Made by a program: the position numbers and the translations under genes
The notes under the pieces: generated by a model
Told to the model about the DNA's origin: nothing
Databases searched by the model: none
What the model saw: the letters and a program-made list of their open reading frames with translations, nothing else
Source: Janthinobacterium sp. J1-1
GTDB taxonomy: Bacteria; Pseudomonadota; Gammaproteobacteria; Burkholderiales; Burkholderiaceae_D
NCBI RefSeq assembly: GCF_030944405.1
Contig: NZ_CP132339.1
Location: 4,526,001-4,590,000, forward strand
Reading direction: 5' to 3'
DNA: 64,000 bases
In this document: positions 15,525 to 24,351 of the stretch, in pieces
How positions within the stretch are numbered: the stretch's first letter is position 1
Layout of the letters: each line of letters opens with the position of its first letter

Positions 15525-16925
15525 TCAACCACCCTGCCTGGCGGCCAGCTCGCCCAAGCAGCGCAGCGCCTGCTCCAGCCTGTCGTCCCACGGCAAGCCG
15601 CAGCTGAGCCGCACATGGTCGCGGTAGTCGCCATTGCCTGAAAATACATGGCCGGGCATCACGCCCACGCCTTGCGCCAGCGCCGCGCGCGAAAAGACGG
15701 CCGCGTCGCTGCCGGCCGGCAGCTGTATCCACAGCGACAAGCCGCCGCGCGGCTCGCCCATGCGGGTGCCGGCCGGCCAGTGCCGGCCAATGGCATCGCG
15801 CATGCGGCTGGCGTTGCCGGCCAGCGCGCGGCGCAGTTTGCGCAAATGGCGCTCGATGTCGTGGCGCGCCAGGTAGTCGCTGATGGCCAGCTGCGGCAGG
15901 GCCGCATTGCCCACCGTGGAAAAATACTTGGCGCGCAGCAGTTCACCGGTCCACGCGCCGCCCAGCATCCAGCCCACGCGCAGGCCCGGCGACAGGGTCT
16001 TGGAAAAGGAACTGCAGGTGATCACGGCGCCGCCATCGTTCCAGCGCCGCAACGGTGGCGGCCGGCTGTCGTCCCAGGCCAGGTCGCCATAGATATCGTC
16101 TTCGACCAGTACCGTGCCGTGGCGCGCGCAGCATGCCAGCAGCGCCTGCTTGGTGCTGTCGTCCAGGCTCAAGCCCAGCGGATTGGAAAAATTCGGCACC
16201 ATCACGGCCGCGCGCACCGCCTGCGCCGCCAGCAGGGTCTCGAGCAAGGCCAGGTCCAGGCCGCCAGACGGCAGGCGCGGCAACTCCAGCACCTGCAGCC
16301 CCAGGGTGGCCACCGTCTGCAGGATGCCCTGGTAGGTCGGCGTTTCGACCAGCACGATGTCGCCGGGGCGGGTCAGCACGCGCAGGGCCAGGGTGATGGC
16401 CTCCATGGCGCCGGCCGTGATGATGATTTCATCGGCATCGACCGTCACGCCCATGCTGGCGTAGCGCTGGGCGATCTGCCCGCGCAACGGCGCGTAACCC
16501 TGCGGCGGCGCATAGCCCAAGGCCGGCTCGCGCTGGCGGCGCAGGCTGCGCGACAGGGCGGCGGCGATGGTGGCGTCGGGCAATAGCGACGGTGCCGGAC
16601 GCGCCGCGTGCAGCGGCAACATATGGGCGCCATCGTCGACCAGCAGCAAGTCGAGCAAGGCGGGGTTGCTGATCAGGGCCGGCGCGCGCGGCGGCGGCAC
16701 GGTCGAGCGCAGGCCCTGGCTGGCGGCGCGCACGAAATAACCGATGCGCGGGCGCGCTTCGGCCAGCCCTTCGCGCTCGAGTTGCAAACAGGCTTGCACG
16801 GCCGTGGCCGCACTGACCCGGTGGCTGGCGGCCAGCTGGCGGATCGACGGCAGCCGCTCGCCGGGGCGCAAGCCGCCCTGTTGTATCTGCAGGCGCAGCA
16901 GCTGGGCCAGGTTTTTGTAAAGCAT
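15525..16925 (-). CDS. MocR-type regulator (GntR HTH fused to aminotransferase fold)
   Basis: A 466-residue fusion. The N-terminus is a GntR winged HTH (MLYKNLAQLLRLQIQQGG, RLPSIRQLAASHRVSAATAV). The rest is a fold-type-I PLP aminotransferase domain with GAMEAITLALRVLTRPGD, the NFSNPLG block and the PLP lysine in TCSSFSKTLSPGLRVGWM. MocR proteins sense PLP or amino compounds and usually control an adjacent, divergent gene; here that is the DMT exporter, about 100 bp away. The start at 16925 is chosen because the family normally begins at the GntR domain. Confidence 0.9.
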   Translation of the reverse strand: MLYKNLAQLLRLQIQQGGLRPGERLPSIRQLAASHRVSAATAVQACLQLEREGLAEARPRIGYFVRAASQGLRSTVPPPRAPALISNPALLDLLLVDDGAHMLPLHAARPAPSLLPDATIAAALSRSLRRQREPALGYAPPQGYAPLRGQIAQRYASMGVTVDADEIIITAGAMEAITLALRVLTRPGDIVLVETPTYQGILQTVATLGLQVLELPRLPSGGLDLALLETLLAAQAVRAAVMVPNFSNPLGLSLDDSTKQALLACCARHGTVLVEDDIYGDLAWDDSRPPPLRRWNDGGAVITCSSFSKTLSPGLRVGWMLGGAWTGELLRAKYFSTVGNAALPQLAISDYLARHDIERHLRKLRRALAGNASRMRDAIGRHWPAGTRMGEPRGGLSLWIQLPAGSDAAVFSRAALAQGVGVMPGHVFSGNGDYRDHVRLSCGLPWDDRLEQALRCLGELAARQGG

Positions 16926-17028
16926 GGAGCATTCTCTGTATTTGTCTCTTTTTATCATACCTGCTGCTGTATTGGTTTGCAGAGAAAAACTACACTGGGC
17001 TGCCTTGATTACCAGGCGTCAACTCATC

Positions 17029-17979
17029 ATGTCAACAACCTCCTCACCGCGCAGCACCGCCCTGTGGCAGATGCTTGCCGCGCAATTCCTGATCGCCTCG
17101 GTCGGCATCTTTGTCCACGAAGGCGGCCAGGACCCCGTCACCACGGTGTTCTACCGCTGCCTGTTCGGCGCCATCTTCCTTGGTCTCTGGGGCCTGACGG
17201 GCGGCCATCTGCGCGGCATCTTGCAAGACCGCAAGCTGGTGCTGGGCGCCATCGCCTCGGGCGTGCTGCTGGTGCTCAGCTGGGTCAGCCTGTTTGCCGG
17301 CATGGCGCGTTCGTCGATCAGCGTATCGACCATGATGTTTTATTGTTACCCCTTCGTGATGATGGTGCTGGCGACGCTGCTGCTGGGCGAACGCACGCGG
17401 CCGGCCGACTGGGGCTGGACCTTGCTGGCCTTTCTGGGCCTGCTGTGTTCGGCCCATCCGCAGCGCATGTTGTCCAGCATGGGAGCGCACTACCAGGCCG
17501 GCATCGGACTGTCCCTGCTGGCGGGCGTGCTGTGCGGCGCCTCGCTGCTGCTGTCGCGCCATATCAGCAAACAGCGGGCGATCGCGGTGGTGTTCCTGCA
17601 ATGCTGCGTGGGCGCCCTGATGCTGGCGGCGTTTTCCAGCAGCACGGTGCTGCGGCCGGGCAATCACTGGTACTGGCTGGTGGGCCTGGGCGTGATCCAC
17701 AGCGGCCTGGCGTATGTGCTCAGCTACAGCGCCTACCGGCACCTGGCGGTGGCGACGATTGCCGTGCTGTCGTTCGGCTACCCCTTGCTGGCCCTGCTGC
17801 TCGATTACCTGGTGTATGGCCAGCGGCTGGCCCTGGTGCAACTGGCGGGGCTGGGCTTGATCGTGCTGGGCAGCCTGGGCGTCAGCCTGAAGTGGGCGCC
17901 GGCGCGTTCAGGTGCCGAGCGATCAGTGCCGCAACCGCCGCAGCATGCGTGTATGCCAGGTCGTGATCCGCGCCGTTGA
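17029..17979 (+). CDS. DMT-superfamily (EamA) transporter
   Basis: A 316-residue inner-membrane protein with about ten hydrophobic helices in two EamA repeats (for example FYRCLFGAIFLGLWGL, then AYVLSYSAYRHLAVATIAVL and LVQLAGLGLIVLGSLGVSL). EamA proteins export or import small metabolites such as amino acids. The divergent MocR gene suggests substrate-linked control. The last 25 residues (GAERSVPQPPQHACMPGRD) are polar and lie antisense within the 3-prime end of the hydrolase gene, an unusual tail-to-tail overlap of 98 nt. Confidence 0.88.
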   Translation: MSTTSSPRSTALWQMLAAQFLIASVGIFVHEGGQDPVTTVFYRCLFGAIFLGLWGLTGGHLRGILQDRKLVLGAIASGVLLVLSWVSLFAGMARSSISVSTMMFYCYPFVMMVLATLLLGERTRPADWGWTLLAFLGLLCSAHPQRMLSSMGAHYQAGIGLSLLAGVLCGASLLLSRHISKQRAIAVVFLQCCVGALMLAAFSSSTVLRPGNHWYWLVGLGVIHSGLAYVLSYSAYRHLAVATIAVLSFGYPLLALLLDYLVYGQRLALVQLAGLGLIVLGSLGVSLKWAPARSGAERSVPQPPQHACMPGRDPRR

Positions 17980-18505
17980 AAACCTGGAGGCTGGCGTGCG
18001 GCAGGTGGCGCGCCAGCTGCTCGCCAACAGCGACAGGACTGATGGGATCGGCATCGCCCCACAGCAATAGCACCGGCATGCGCAGGGCTGAAAGCTGCGG
18101 TGTCAGGTCTGCGTGATCGTTGAGGAACCAGTCGGGCAAGGCGGGAAAGTCGTTGCGCACCATCTCCCGCCAGTCCTGCGCGCCGAGGCCGGCGATATCC
18201 ATGCCGCCGGAGGTTGCGGCCAGCACCAGATGCGTCACGTGTTCAGGCCGGGCCAGCGCCGCGCGGATGGCGACCACGCCACCCATCGATTGCGCGATCA
18301 GTGCACAAGGGCCATCCATTTCATCGACGACCATGGCGACCAGGTCGTCGATGCCGTTGACGCCAGGGTCCGCCGGGGTCGGGCCGAAACCGGGCCAGCC
18401 CATATGCCGTTTTTGCGCCGGATGGCGAAGCAGTTCCGCGGCCGGCAGCCAGAAATCCATGCGTCCCAGCGCGCCGGGAAGAAAAAGCAATTTCGAGGGC
18501 ATCAT
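17882..18505 (-). CDS. Alpha/beta hydrolase
   Basis: About 207 residues with the alpha/beta-hydrolase order: oxyanion region LLFLPGALGRMDFW, nucleophile elbow ALIAQSMGGVVAIRAAL (Ser in G/A-x-S-x-G), Asp in LLLWGDADPISPV and His in NGADHDLAYTH. The substrate is unknown. The start MMPSKLL at 18505 is preferred to an upstream TTG. It is the last gene of a leftward set with the photolyase, GNAT and AI-2E-type genes, 10 nt after the photolyase. Confidence 0.88.
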   Translation of the reverse strand: MMPSKLLFLPGALGRMDFWLPAAELLRHPAQKRHMGWPGFGPTPADPGVNGIDDLVAMVVDEMDGPCALIAQSMGGVVAIRAALARPEHVTHLVLAATSGGMDIAGLGAQDWREMVRNDFPALPDWFLNDHADLTPQLSALRMPVLLLWGDADPISPVAVGEQLARHLPHASLQVFNGADHDLAYTHAAAVAALIARHLNAPAPTSG

Positions 18506-18530
18506 TGATTGATCTTTCAAGGTTGGCCAG

Positions 18531-20072
18531 CTACAGCGTGTCGAGCTTCGCCAGCATCATGCGCGCCTGCTCCGTCAAGCCGGTGATGGCCGCATCGTCC
18601 ATTTTTTCCAGCTGGCGATAGGCCATGCCGATGCGCGGATTGCGCTCCAGGCTGGCCGCATTGCGCCGGAAGAAATCCCAATACAGCGCGTTGAAGGGAC
18701 AGGCGGTCTCGCCCAGCCGCGCCTTTTTGTCGTAGTGGCAGCCCTTGCAGTAGTCGCTCATGCGGTCGATATACGCGGCGCTCGACACATAGGGCTTGGT
18801 GGCCAGGAAGCCGCCATCGGCGAACTGGCTCATGCCCACCGTATTGGGCAGTTCCACCCATTCGAAGGCGTCGATATAGATGCCCAGGTACCAACGGTGC
18901 ACCTCGGTTGGATGCAGTCCGGCCAGCAAGGCGAAGTTGCCGATCACCATCAGGCGCTGGATATGGTGGGCGTGCGCCTGCTCCAGCGATTGCGTGATCG
19001 CCTGCGACACGCAATTCATTTTCGTCTTGCCGTCCCAGAACCAGCGCGGCAACGGGCGTTCGTGGCCGAAAAAGTTCTTTTCGACATATTCCGGCATATG
19101 CGTCCAGTAGACGCCGCGCACATATTCGCGCCAGCCGAGGATCTGGCGGACAAAGCCTTCGACGGCCGCCAGCGGCGCGGCGCCGGCATGATAGGCCGCT
19201 TGCGCGCGGTCGACCACCTCGCGCGGCTGCAGCATTTTCACGTTCAGCGCAAACGACAGCAGCGAGTGAAACAAACGCCAGGCCTTGCTGCTCATGGCGT
19301 CCTGGAAGTCGCCGAAATGCGGCAAGCCGTTGGCCATGAAAGCGTCGAGCTGCTGCAGCGCTTCGGCGCGGTTCAAGGGCCAGGGCAGCCGGCCGGCTTG
19401 TGGATTGCCGAAGCTTTTCACGCCAGCGTCGACAATGGCCTGCCACAAGGCGCCGTGATCGTGAAACGTGCGTGCGTCCTGCGGTTCGGCGGGCACACCG
19501 CGCCACGGCTTGCGGTTGTCATGGTCGAAATTCCACTGGCCGCCGACCGGCTGTTTGGCATCCGCCATCAGCACGCCATGCTTTACTCGCAACTGGCGGT
19601 AGAAAAACTCCATCAGCCACTGCTTGCGGCCCTTGAAGATATCGGCCGCCTCATGGCGGCCCGTATAGAAATGGTCGGTATCGACCATCAGCCACGGCAC
19701 CCTGGCGGCGCGGCCGTGCCGGTACAATTGCTGGTCCAGCCGCCACTCGTCGGGCGCCTGGTATTGCACCGACGCTGCGCCATAGTCGGCCACCAGCGCG
19801 TCGAGATTGTCCGTGATGGCCCGTGCGCTGTGCGGTTGGTCGATGGCAATATAGTGGACACGGTGGCCAGCCTCGCGCAACTGGCGCGCAAAATCGCGCA
19901 TGGCGGCGAAGATGGCGAGGATCTTTTGTGCGTGGTGCAGCACGTAGTCCGTTTCCTGGCGCACTTCCATCAGCACGTAAAGAATGGTGTCGTCGACCTC
20001 GGTGAACCAGCGGTGCCGCGCATTGAGCTGGTCGCCGAGCACCAGTCGCAAGGTGGTGGTATTGCCGCTCAT
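18531..20072 (-). CDS. FeS-containing cryptochrome/photolyase-related protein (PhrB type)
   Basis: A 513-residue protein of the FeS-BCP group, which repairs UV (6-4) photoproducts with FAD and a [4Fe-4S] cluster. The N-terminal Rossmann-like domain begins TTLRLVLGDQLNARH. The FAD domain includes FVRQILGWREYVRGVYWTHM and WVELPNTVGMSQFADGG. Four cysteines sit where the cluster is bound in PhrB: in MNCVSQ near 353, in YCKGCHYD near 443-446 and in GETACPFN near 456. It overlaps the GNAT gene by 4 nt. Cryptochrome-like light signalling is possible, but DNA repair is the likelier role. Confidence 0.9.
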   Translation of the reverse strand: MSGNTTTLRLVLGDQLNARHRWFTEVDDTILYVLMEVRQETDYVLHHAQKILAIFAAMRDFARQLREAGHRVHYIAIDQPHSARAITDNLDALVADYGAASVQYQAPDEWRLDQQLYRHGRAARVPWLMVDTDHFYTGRHEAADIFKGRKQWLMEFFYRQLRVKHGVLMADAKQPVGGQWNFDHDNRKPWRGVPAEPQDARTFHDHGALWQAIVDAGVKSFGNPQAGRLPWPLNRAEALQQLDAFMANGLPHFGDFQDAMSSKAWRLFHSLLSFALNVKMLQPREVVDRAQAAYHAGAAPLAAVEGFVRQILGWREYVRGVYWTHMPEYVEKNFFGHERPLPRWFWDGKTKMNCVSQAITQSLEQAHAHHIQRLMVIGNFALLAGLHPTEVHRWYLGIYIDAFEWVELPNTVGMSQFADGGFLATKPYVSSAAYIDRMSDYCKGCHYDKKARLGETACPFNALYWDFFRRNAASLERNPRIGMAYRQLEKMDDAAITGLTEQARMMLAKLDTL

Positions 20073-20515
20073 TGCACGCTCAACAGGTAGTAATTGTCGA
20101 ATTCCTCCTGCCCGACCAGCTTGAAGCCATGGCGCAGATAGAAACGGTTCGCATCGCTGTCGCGCAGCGCGCCCACCCGCAGCGGCAGGCCTTGCTGCCT
20201 GGCTTCATCGATAATGCGCGCCAGCACGATGGCGCCTATCCCCAGGCCCTGGCTGTCGGGGTGGATATACAGATGGTCGAGCAGCAAGGCCTGCGGCCCG
20301 GGCTTGACGACGACAAAGCCGACGCGCCGGCCGCTGGCCTCGATATGACGGGTCTGTTCGGCCACGAAGCCGGACAGGAAGCGTTCCCGCGCGCGTTGCG
20401 GATCGTAGCGGCCGATGCGCGTCAGGCTGTCGCGCATGGCGGCAATGCGCAGCGCGACCAGTGCTTCCGCATCGTCTTCATGCGCCGCTACCAGCGCGAT
20501 GGTCGTACTGTCCAT
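20069..20515 (-). CDS. GNAT-family N-acetyltransferase
   Basis: A 148-residue acetyltransferase. The acetyl-CoA site is seen as LLLDHLYIHPDSQGLGIGAI (motif A, Q-G-L-G-I-G) followed by LRVGALRDSDANRFYLRHGF (motif B). Its position between the AI-2E-type gene (6-nt gap) and the photolyase (4-nt overlap) shows cotranscription. The acceptor substrate cannot be told from the sequence. Confidence 0.9.
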   Translation of the reverse strand: MDSTTIALVAAHEDDAEALVALRIAAMRDSLTRIGRYDPQRARERFLSGFVAEQTRHIEASGRRVGFVVVKPGPQALLLDHLYIHPDSQGLGIGAIVLARIIDEARQQGLPLRVGALRDSDANRFYLRHGFKLVGQEEFDNYYLLSVQ

Positions 20516-20521
20516 GCCGGC

Positions 20522-21580
20522 TTACTCCGTATGGAATTCGCTGGCCGTGGCAAACAGGTCCCAGGCCGCGATGAACATGGCCGCCACGATGGGGCCGATC
20601 ACGAAGCCGTGCAGGCCGAACAGGGCCATGCCGCCGACGGTGGACAGCAGCACCACGTAGTCGGGCATCTTGGTGTCCTTGCCAACCAGCACCGGGCGCA
20701 GCAGGTTGTCGACCAGGCCGATCACCAGGATGCCGAAGGCGATCAGGGTCACGCCTTGCCAGATGGAACCGGTGGCCAGGAAATAGATGGCGACCGGCGC
20801 CCACACCAGCGCCGCGCCGATGGCCGGCAGCAGCGACAGGAACGCCATCAGCACGCCCCACAGCAAGGCGGCGCGCACGTCGAGGAACCAGAAGATCAGT
20901 CCGCCCAGCGCGCCCTGCGCGATGGCGATCAGGATATTGCCCTTGACGGTGGCGCGGATCACGGTCGTGAAATTGTTGAACAGGCGCTGCTTGTATTTGC
21001 GGCTGAGCGGAATCGCGGCGCGGATGCGTGCCGTCAGCGCGGCGCCATCGCGCAGCAGGAAGAACAGCAAATACATCAGAATGCCCAGGCTGGTCAGGAA
21101 GTCAAACGTGTACAGGCCGATATTGATGGCTTTCACGGCGACCACCTGGCTCACTTGCGAGACGCCGGCCGTCAGCTTGTCTTGCAGGCTGGCCAGGTTG
21201 GTGAGGTTGAAGCGGTCCAGCAGGTTGATCGCCCAGCCGGGCAGCACGTCCATTACCTTGCCGAAGAAGCCGGCCACGGTAATGTCGCCCGCCTTGACCA
21301 TTTCCACCACCGACGCCGCCTGGTTGACCAGCGCGCCGGAAATCAGCGATAGCGGCAGGATCACGATCACCAGGATCAGCAGCAACACAAGGATCGACGA
21401 CAAGGTCGCCCTGCCCTTGGTTTTCAGCAAGACCCAGCGATACACGGGCGCGAACACGATCGCCAGGATCACGCCCCAGAAGATGGCGCCTGCATAGGGC
21501 AGCAGGATCCAGCCAAAGGCGATGGTGACGATGGCAAGCAGCAGCAGGAACGTCTTTTGTTGGAGTGTGAGTTGAGACAT
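20522..21580 (-). CDS. AI-2E family (PerM-like) membrane transporter
   Basis: A 352-residue inner-membrane protein starting MSQLTLQQKTFLLLLAIVTI. It has the family layout: N-terminal helices (AIFWGVILAIVFAPVYRW), a long amphipathic middle, and paired C-terminal helices including GALGGLIFWFLDVRAALLWG and LPAIGAALVWAPVAIYFL. Family members move signals, osmolytes or ions, so the name does not prove autoinducer transport. It is the first gene of the photolyase operon. Confidence 0.88.
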   Translation of the reverse strand: MSQLTLQQKTFLLLLAIVTIAFGWILLPYAGAIFWGVILAIVFAPVYRWVLLKTKGRATLSSILVLLLILVIVILPLSLISGALVNQAASVVEMVKAGDITVAGFFGKVMDVLPGWAINLLDRFNLTNLASLQDKLTAGVSQVSQVVAVKAINIGLYTFDFLTSLGILMYLLFFLLRDGAALTARIRAAIPLSRKYKQRLFNNFTTVIRATVKGNILIAIAQGALGGLIFWFLDVRAALLWGVLMAFLSLLPAIGAALVWAPVAIYFLATGSIWQGVTLIAFGILVIGLVDNLLRPVLVGKDTKMPDYVVLLSTVGGMALFGLHGFVIGPIVAAMFIAAWDLFATASEFHTE

Positions 21581-21662
21581 GGATAGTGGCTGATTATTAA
21601 TTGATGTTGCACCATGATAAGCCACACCCGCACATTTACCTCACACAAATGTCGCCAGTTGC

Positions 21663-23426
21663 TCAGTACCCAACAGCCGAGCCCGCCGGACGCCGGCCGT
21701 CGTTGGCGCCGTAGATATAGCCGGGCAGCACCTTGCCCGAGACACCCGAATCATTGCCCGCGCTGGCCGCGCCCACGCCGGCCGCGTTTGGCAAGCCCAT
21801 CATGATCAGTTCGGTCGCGCCCCAGGTGCTCTGCTCCGTCATCTTGTAGCCCATGCCGGTGAGAATATTGAGCGTATCGACCGACAGGCCGCGCCGCTCG
21901 TAATACACCTGGTCGGGTAGCCACTGGTGGTGGATGCGCGGCGCGTCCACCGCTTCCTGCGGCTCCATGCCGTAGTCGATGATGTTCAGCGCCGACTGCA
22001 GGGTGATGGTGATGATGCGCGAGCCGCCCGGCGAACCGGTGACCAGGAACACCTTGCCGTCTTTCGTCACCAGGGTTGGCGCCATCGACGACAGCGGCCG
22101 CTTGCCCGGCGCAATCGCGTTGCTTTCGCCCTGCACCAGGCCGTACATGTTCTTCGCGCCGATCTTGGTCGTGAAGTCATCCATCTCGTCGTTCAGGAAA
22201 AAGCCGGTGCCGGGCGCGATCACCACGGCGCCGAAGCGGCCGTTCACCGTGTAGGTGGTCGAGACGGCATTGCCGTGCTTGTCGACCACCGAATAATGCG
22301 TGGTTTCCGGCTTTTCGCCCTGCGCGTTGGGCTGCACCTGGGCGGACGGCGTGGCCCTGTCGGGCAGGATACGGCTGCGGATCTGCGCCGCATAGGACTT
22401 GCTCAGCAGGTGTTCAACCGGGTTCTGCACGAAATCCGGGTCGCCCAGGTAGGTGTTGCGGTCCTTGTAGGCATGGCGCATGGCTTCGGTCATGTAATGC
22501 ACGGAAGCGGCCGAGTTGTAACCCAGCTTTTTCATGTCGTAGCCTTCCAGGATATTCAGGATCTGGCACAGGGTCACGCCGCCCGAGCTTGGCGGCGGCG
22601 CCGAGATGAACTGGTAGCCGCGATAGCTGCATGCGAGCGGCGCCATTTCGGTGGTGGTGTAGGCCGCGAAATCGGCCGCCGTGATCACGCCACCGCCCTG
22701 CTTCGCCGCTTTTTCCACGGCAAGGGGAATCGCGCCCTTGTAGAAGGCGTCAGGTCCCTTTCTGGCGATCGCCTCCAGGGTCTTGGCCAGGTCCTTCTGC
22801 ACCAGCCGGTCGCCCGGCTGCAGCGGTGTGCCGTCCTTGCGCAGGAAGATGCGGGCCGCTTCCGGGTCTTTCTTGAAGTACGCCACGGTGGTGTCGAGGA
22901 TGTCGGTGTCGCCACGGTTCAGAATATACCCCTCGCGCGCCAGCTTGATGGCAGGGGCCAGCACCTGGGCGCGCGTCAGCTTGCCGTATTTGCGCTGTGC
23001 GTAATCGAATCCGGCCACGGTGCCGGGCACGCCGACGGCCAGGTAGCCGTGCAGGCTGGCGCCCGGTTTCAAGTTGCCGTCGGCATCCTGGTACATATTG
23101 GCGCTGGCGGCGGCCGGTGCCTTTTCGCGGAAGTTGATAAAGGTGTCCCTGCCATCGGCCAGGTGGATCGTCATGAAGCCGCCGCCGCCGATATTGCCGC
23201 AGCAGGCGTTGACCACGGCCTGCGCATAACCGACCGCCACGGCCGCATCGATGGCGTTGCCGCCCTTCTTCATGATATCGACGCCGACCTGGCTGGCCAG
23301 GTGCTGCGACGAGACGACCATGCCACTCTTCGCTTCCACGGCGGGCAAGGAGACGGCCTGGACGGCGGTGGAGACGGCAAGCGCCATGACGGTAAGAGCG
23401 GCCGGGGCCAGGTGGCGAAAAATCAT
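21663..23426 (-). CDS. ggt: Gamma-glutamyltransferase
   Basis: A 587-residue periplasmic Ntn hydrolase that cleaves gamma-glutamyl bonds, for example in glutathione. The start at 23426 gives a signal peptide (MIFRHLAPAALTVMALAVS). The large-subunit block NACCGNIGGGGFMTIH and the autocleavage site KPETTHYSVVDKHGNAVSTT are visible; the second Thr of TTHYS, near residue 375, becomes the nucleophile. The small subunit contains RPLSSMAPTLV and GSPGGSRI. Length is normal. The upstream neighbour on the same strand is an N-formylglutamate-amidohydrolase-like gene, which suggests glutamyl-compound use. Confidence 0.95.
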   Translation of the reverse strand: MIFRHLAPAALTVMALAVSTAVQAVSLPAVEAKSGMVVSSQHLASQVGVDIMKKGGNAIDAAVAVGYAQAVVNACCGNIGGGGFMTIHLADGRDTFINFREKAPAAASANMYQDADGNLKPGASLHGYLAVGVPGTVAGFDYAQRKYGKLTRAQVLAPAIKLAREGYILNRGDTDILDTTVAYFKKDPEAARIFLRKDGTPLQPGDRLVQKDLAKTLEAIARKGPDAFYKGAIPLAVEKAAKQGGGVITAADFAAYTTTEMAPLACSYRGYQFISAPPPSSGGVTLCQILNILEGYDMKKLGYNSAASVHYMTEAMRHAYKDRNTYLGDPDFVQNPVEHLLSKSYAAQIRSRILPDRATPSAQVQPNAQGEKPETTHYSVVDKHGNAVSTTYTVNGRFGAVVIAPGTGFFLNDEMDDFTTKIGAKNMYGLVQGESNAIAPGKRPLSSMAPTLVTKDGKVFLVTGSPGGSRIITITLQSALNIIDYGMEPQEAVDAPRIHHQWLPDQVYYERRGLSVDTLNILTGMGYKMTEQSTWGATELIMMGLPNAAGVGAASAGNDSGVSGKVLPGYIYGANDGRRPAGSAVGY

Positions 23427-23504
23427 TGCGGTGTTCCTTGATGCTTGAAGAAAAGAGAATGGTACAGGCAGGCGGGCGTTTCTGCCCACGCCGTGCCCGC
23501 TTGC

Positions 23505-24269
23505 TTATTGTTCGTTCGCCGCCAGCAAGTGGCGTATCAGCGCGTCGGCCACGATGGCCGCCGTCTGTTCGATGCGGTCCGGCGTGGTGCGCCAGTTGGC
23601 GCCGAACTCCAGCTGCACGCTGTCGATGCCTTGCGGCGCTTGGCGCCCGAACACGCGCACGATGGTGCCGCCGCTGAAGTGTTCTTCTTTCGCCTGCGCG
23701 CTGGCCGGTTCCACGTTCAGGCCCGCCGCATTCAAACGCGTCACCAGGCCGTCCGGTTCGCCGTAGAACGGCGTGTTATTTGCCGTCAGGCCGCTGCCGG
23801 TGCCGCGAAACACCACGTCGCGCTTGAAACTCTGGCCGTGGATATCGAGCAGCAGCGCGCCCGGCTGCGTGCGCACCTGGTCGACGGCGCTGCGCAAGGC
23901 ACCGTAATAGGCCTCATACACGGGCGCGGCGTCCGGCGACTCATAGGCGTCTTCCGCGCGGCGGTTGAAATCGACATATTTGCGGCTGATCTTCGCGCCC
24001 ACCAGATACGCCTGCTTGCCGGTCTTGGCGAGCAAGTGGCGCTGGATGGCGGCGGCCAGCTCGTTGACACGGTCATCCTGCACCTTGGTGCCCTTGGCGC
24101 GTTCAGGTGCGCCTTCCAGCACGACTTCGCCGCCGTGGGGGACGGACAAGACAATCGGCAAGGAGCCTTTTTCGATGGTCAGATAGGTGTCGATGGGCTG
24201 GGCGGCGTGCACGGACAGGCTGGCGGCCAGCAGGATGGGGGCCAGCATTTTTTGCAATGTGAGAAGCAA
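23505..24269 (-). CDS. N-formylglutamate amidohydrolase-like protein, exported
   Basis: About 254 residues with the FGase-family blocks PIVLSVPHGGEVVLEGAPER (metal His), DDRVNELAAAIQRHL, FNRRAEDAYESPD, LLLDIHGQSFKRD and VQLEFGANWR. The family hydrolyses N-formyl or related amides of glutamate. A TTG at 24269 with AAGGAA upstream gives a short signal peptide (LQKMLAPILLAASLSVHA); the in-frame ATG at 24248 is the alternative. Export is uncommon for the classical cytosolic enzyme and suggests a periplasmic amidase. It lies between a TonB receptor and ggt. Confidence 0.78.
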   Translation of the reverse strand: MLLTLQKMLAPILLAASLSVHAAQPIDTYLTIEKGSLPIVLSVPHGGEVVLEGAPERAKGTKVQDDRVNELAAAIQRHLLAKTGKQAYLVGAKISRKYVDFNRRAEDAYESPDAAPVYEAYYGALRSAVDQVRTQPGALLLDIHGQSFKRDVVFRGTGSGLTANNTPFYGEPDGLVTRLNAAGLNVEPASAQAKEEHFSGGTIVRVFGRQAPQGIDSVQLEFGANWRTTPDRIEQTAAIVADALIRHLLAANEQ

Positions 24270-24297
24270 ATGTATTCCTTGATAATGGGTGGCGCAG

Positions 24298-24334
24298 GTC
24301 GGATTAGCGAGGCCTTGGCCTCGCGTAATCCGAC
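24298..24334. repeat. REP-like palindrome or terminator
   Basis: A long inverted repeat: GTCGGATTA, GCGAGGCC, two-base loop TT, GGCCTCGC, then TAATCCGAC, with one small bulge. It lies between the TonB receptor stop and the N-formylglutamate-amidohydrolase-like gene. It could terminate or attenuate leftward transcription, or be one copy of a dispersed palindrome family. No second copy was noticed in this window. Confidence 0.6.
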
Positions 24335-24351
24335 GACATTGTTGGCGTTGC

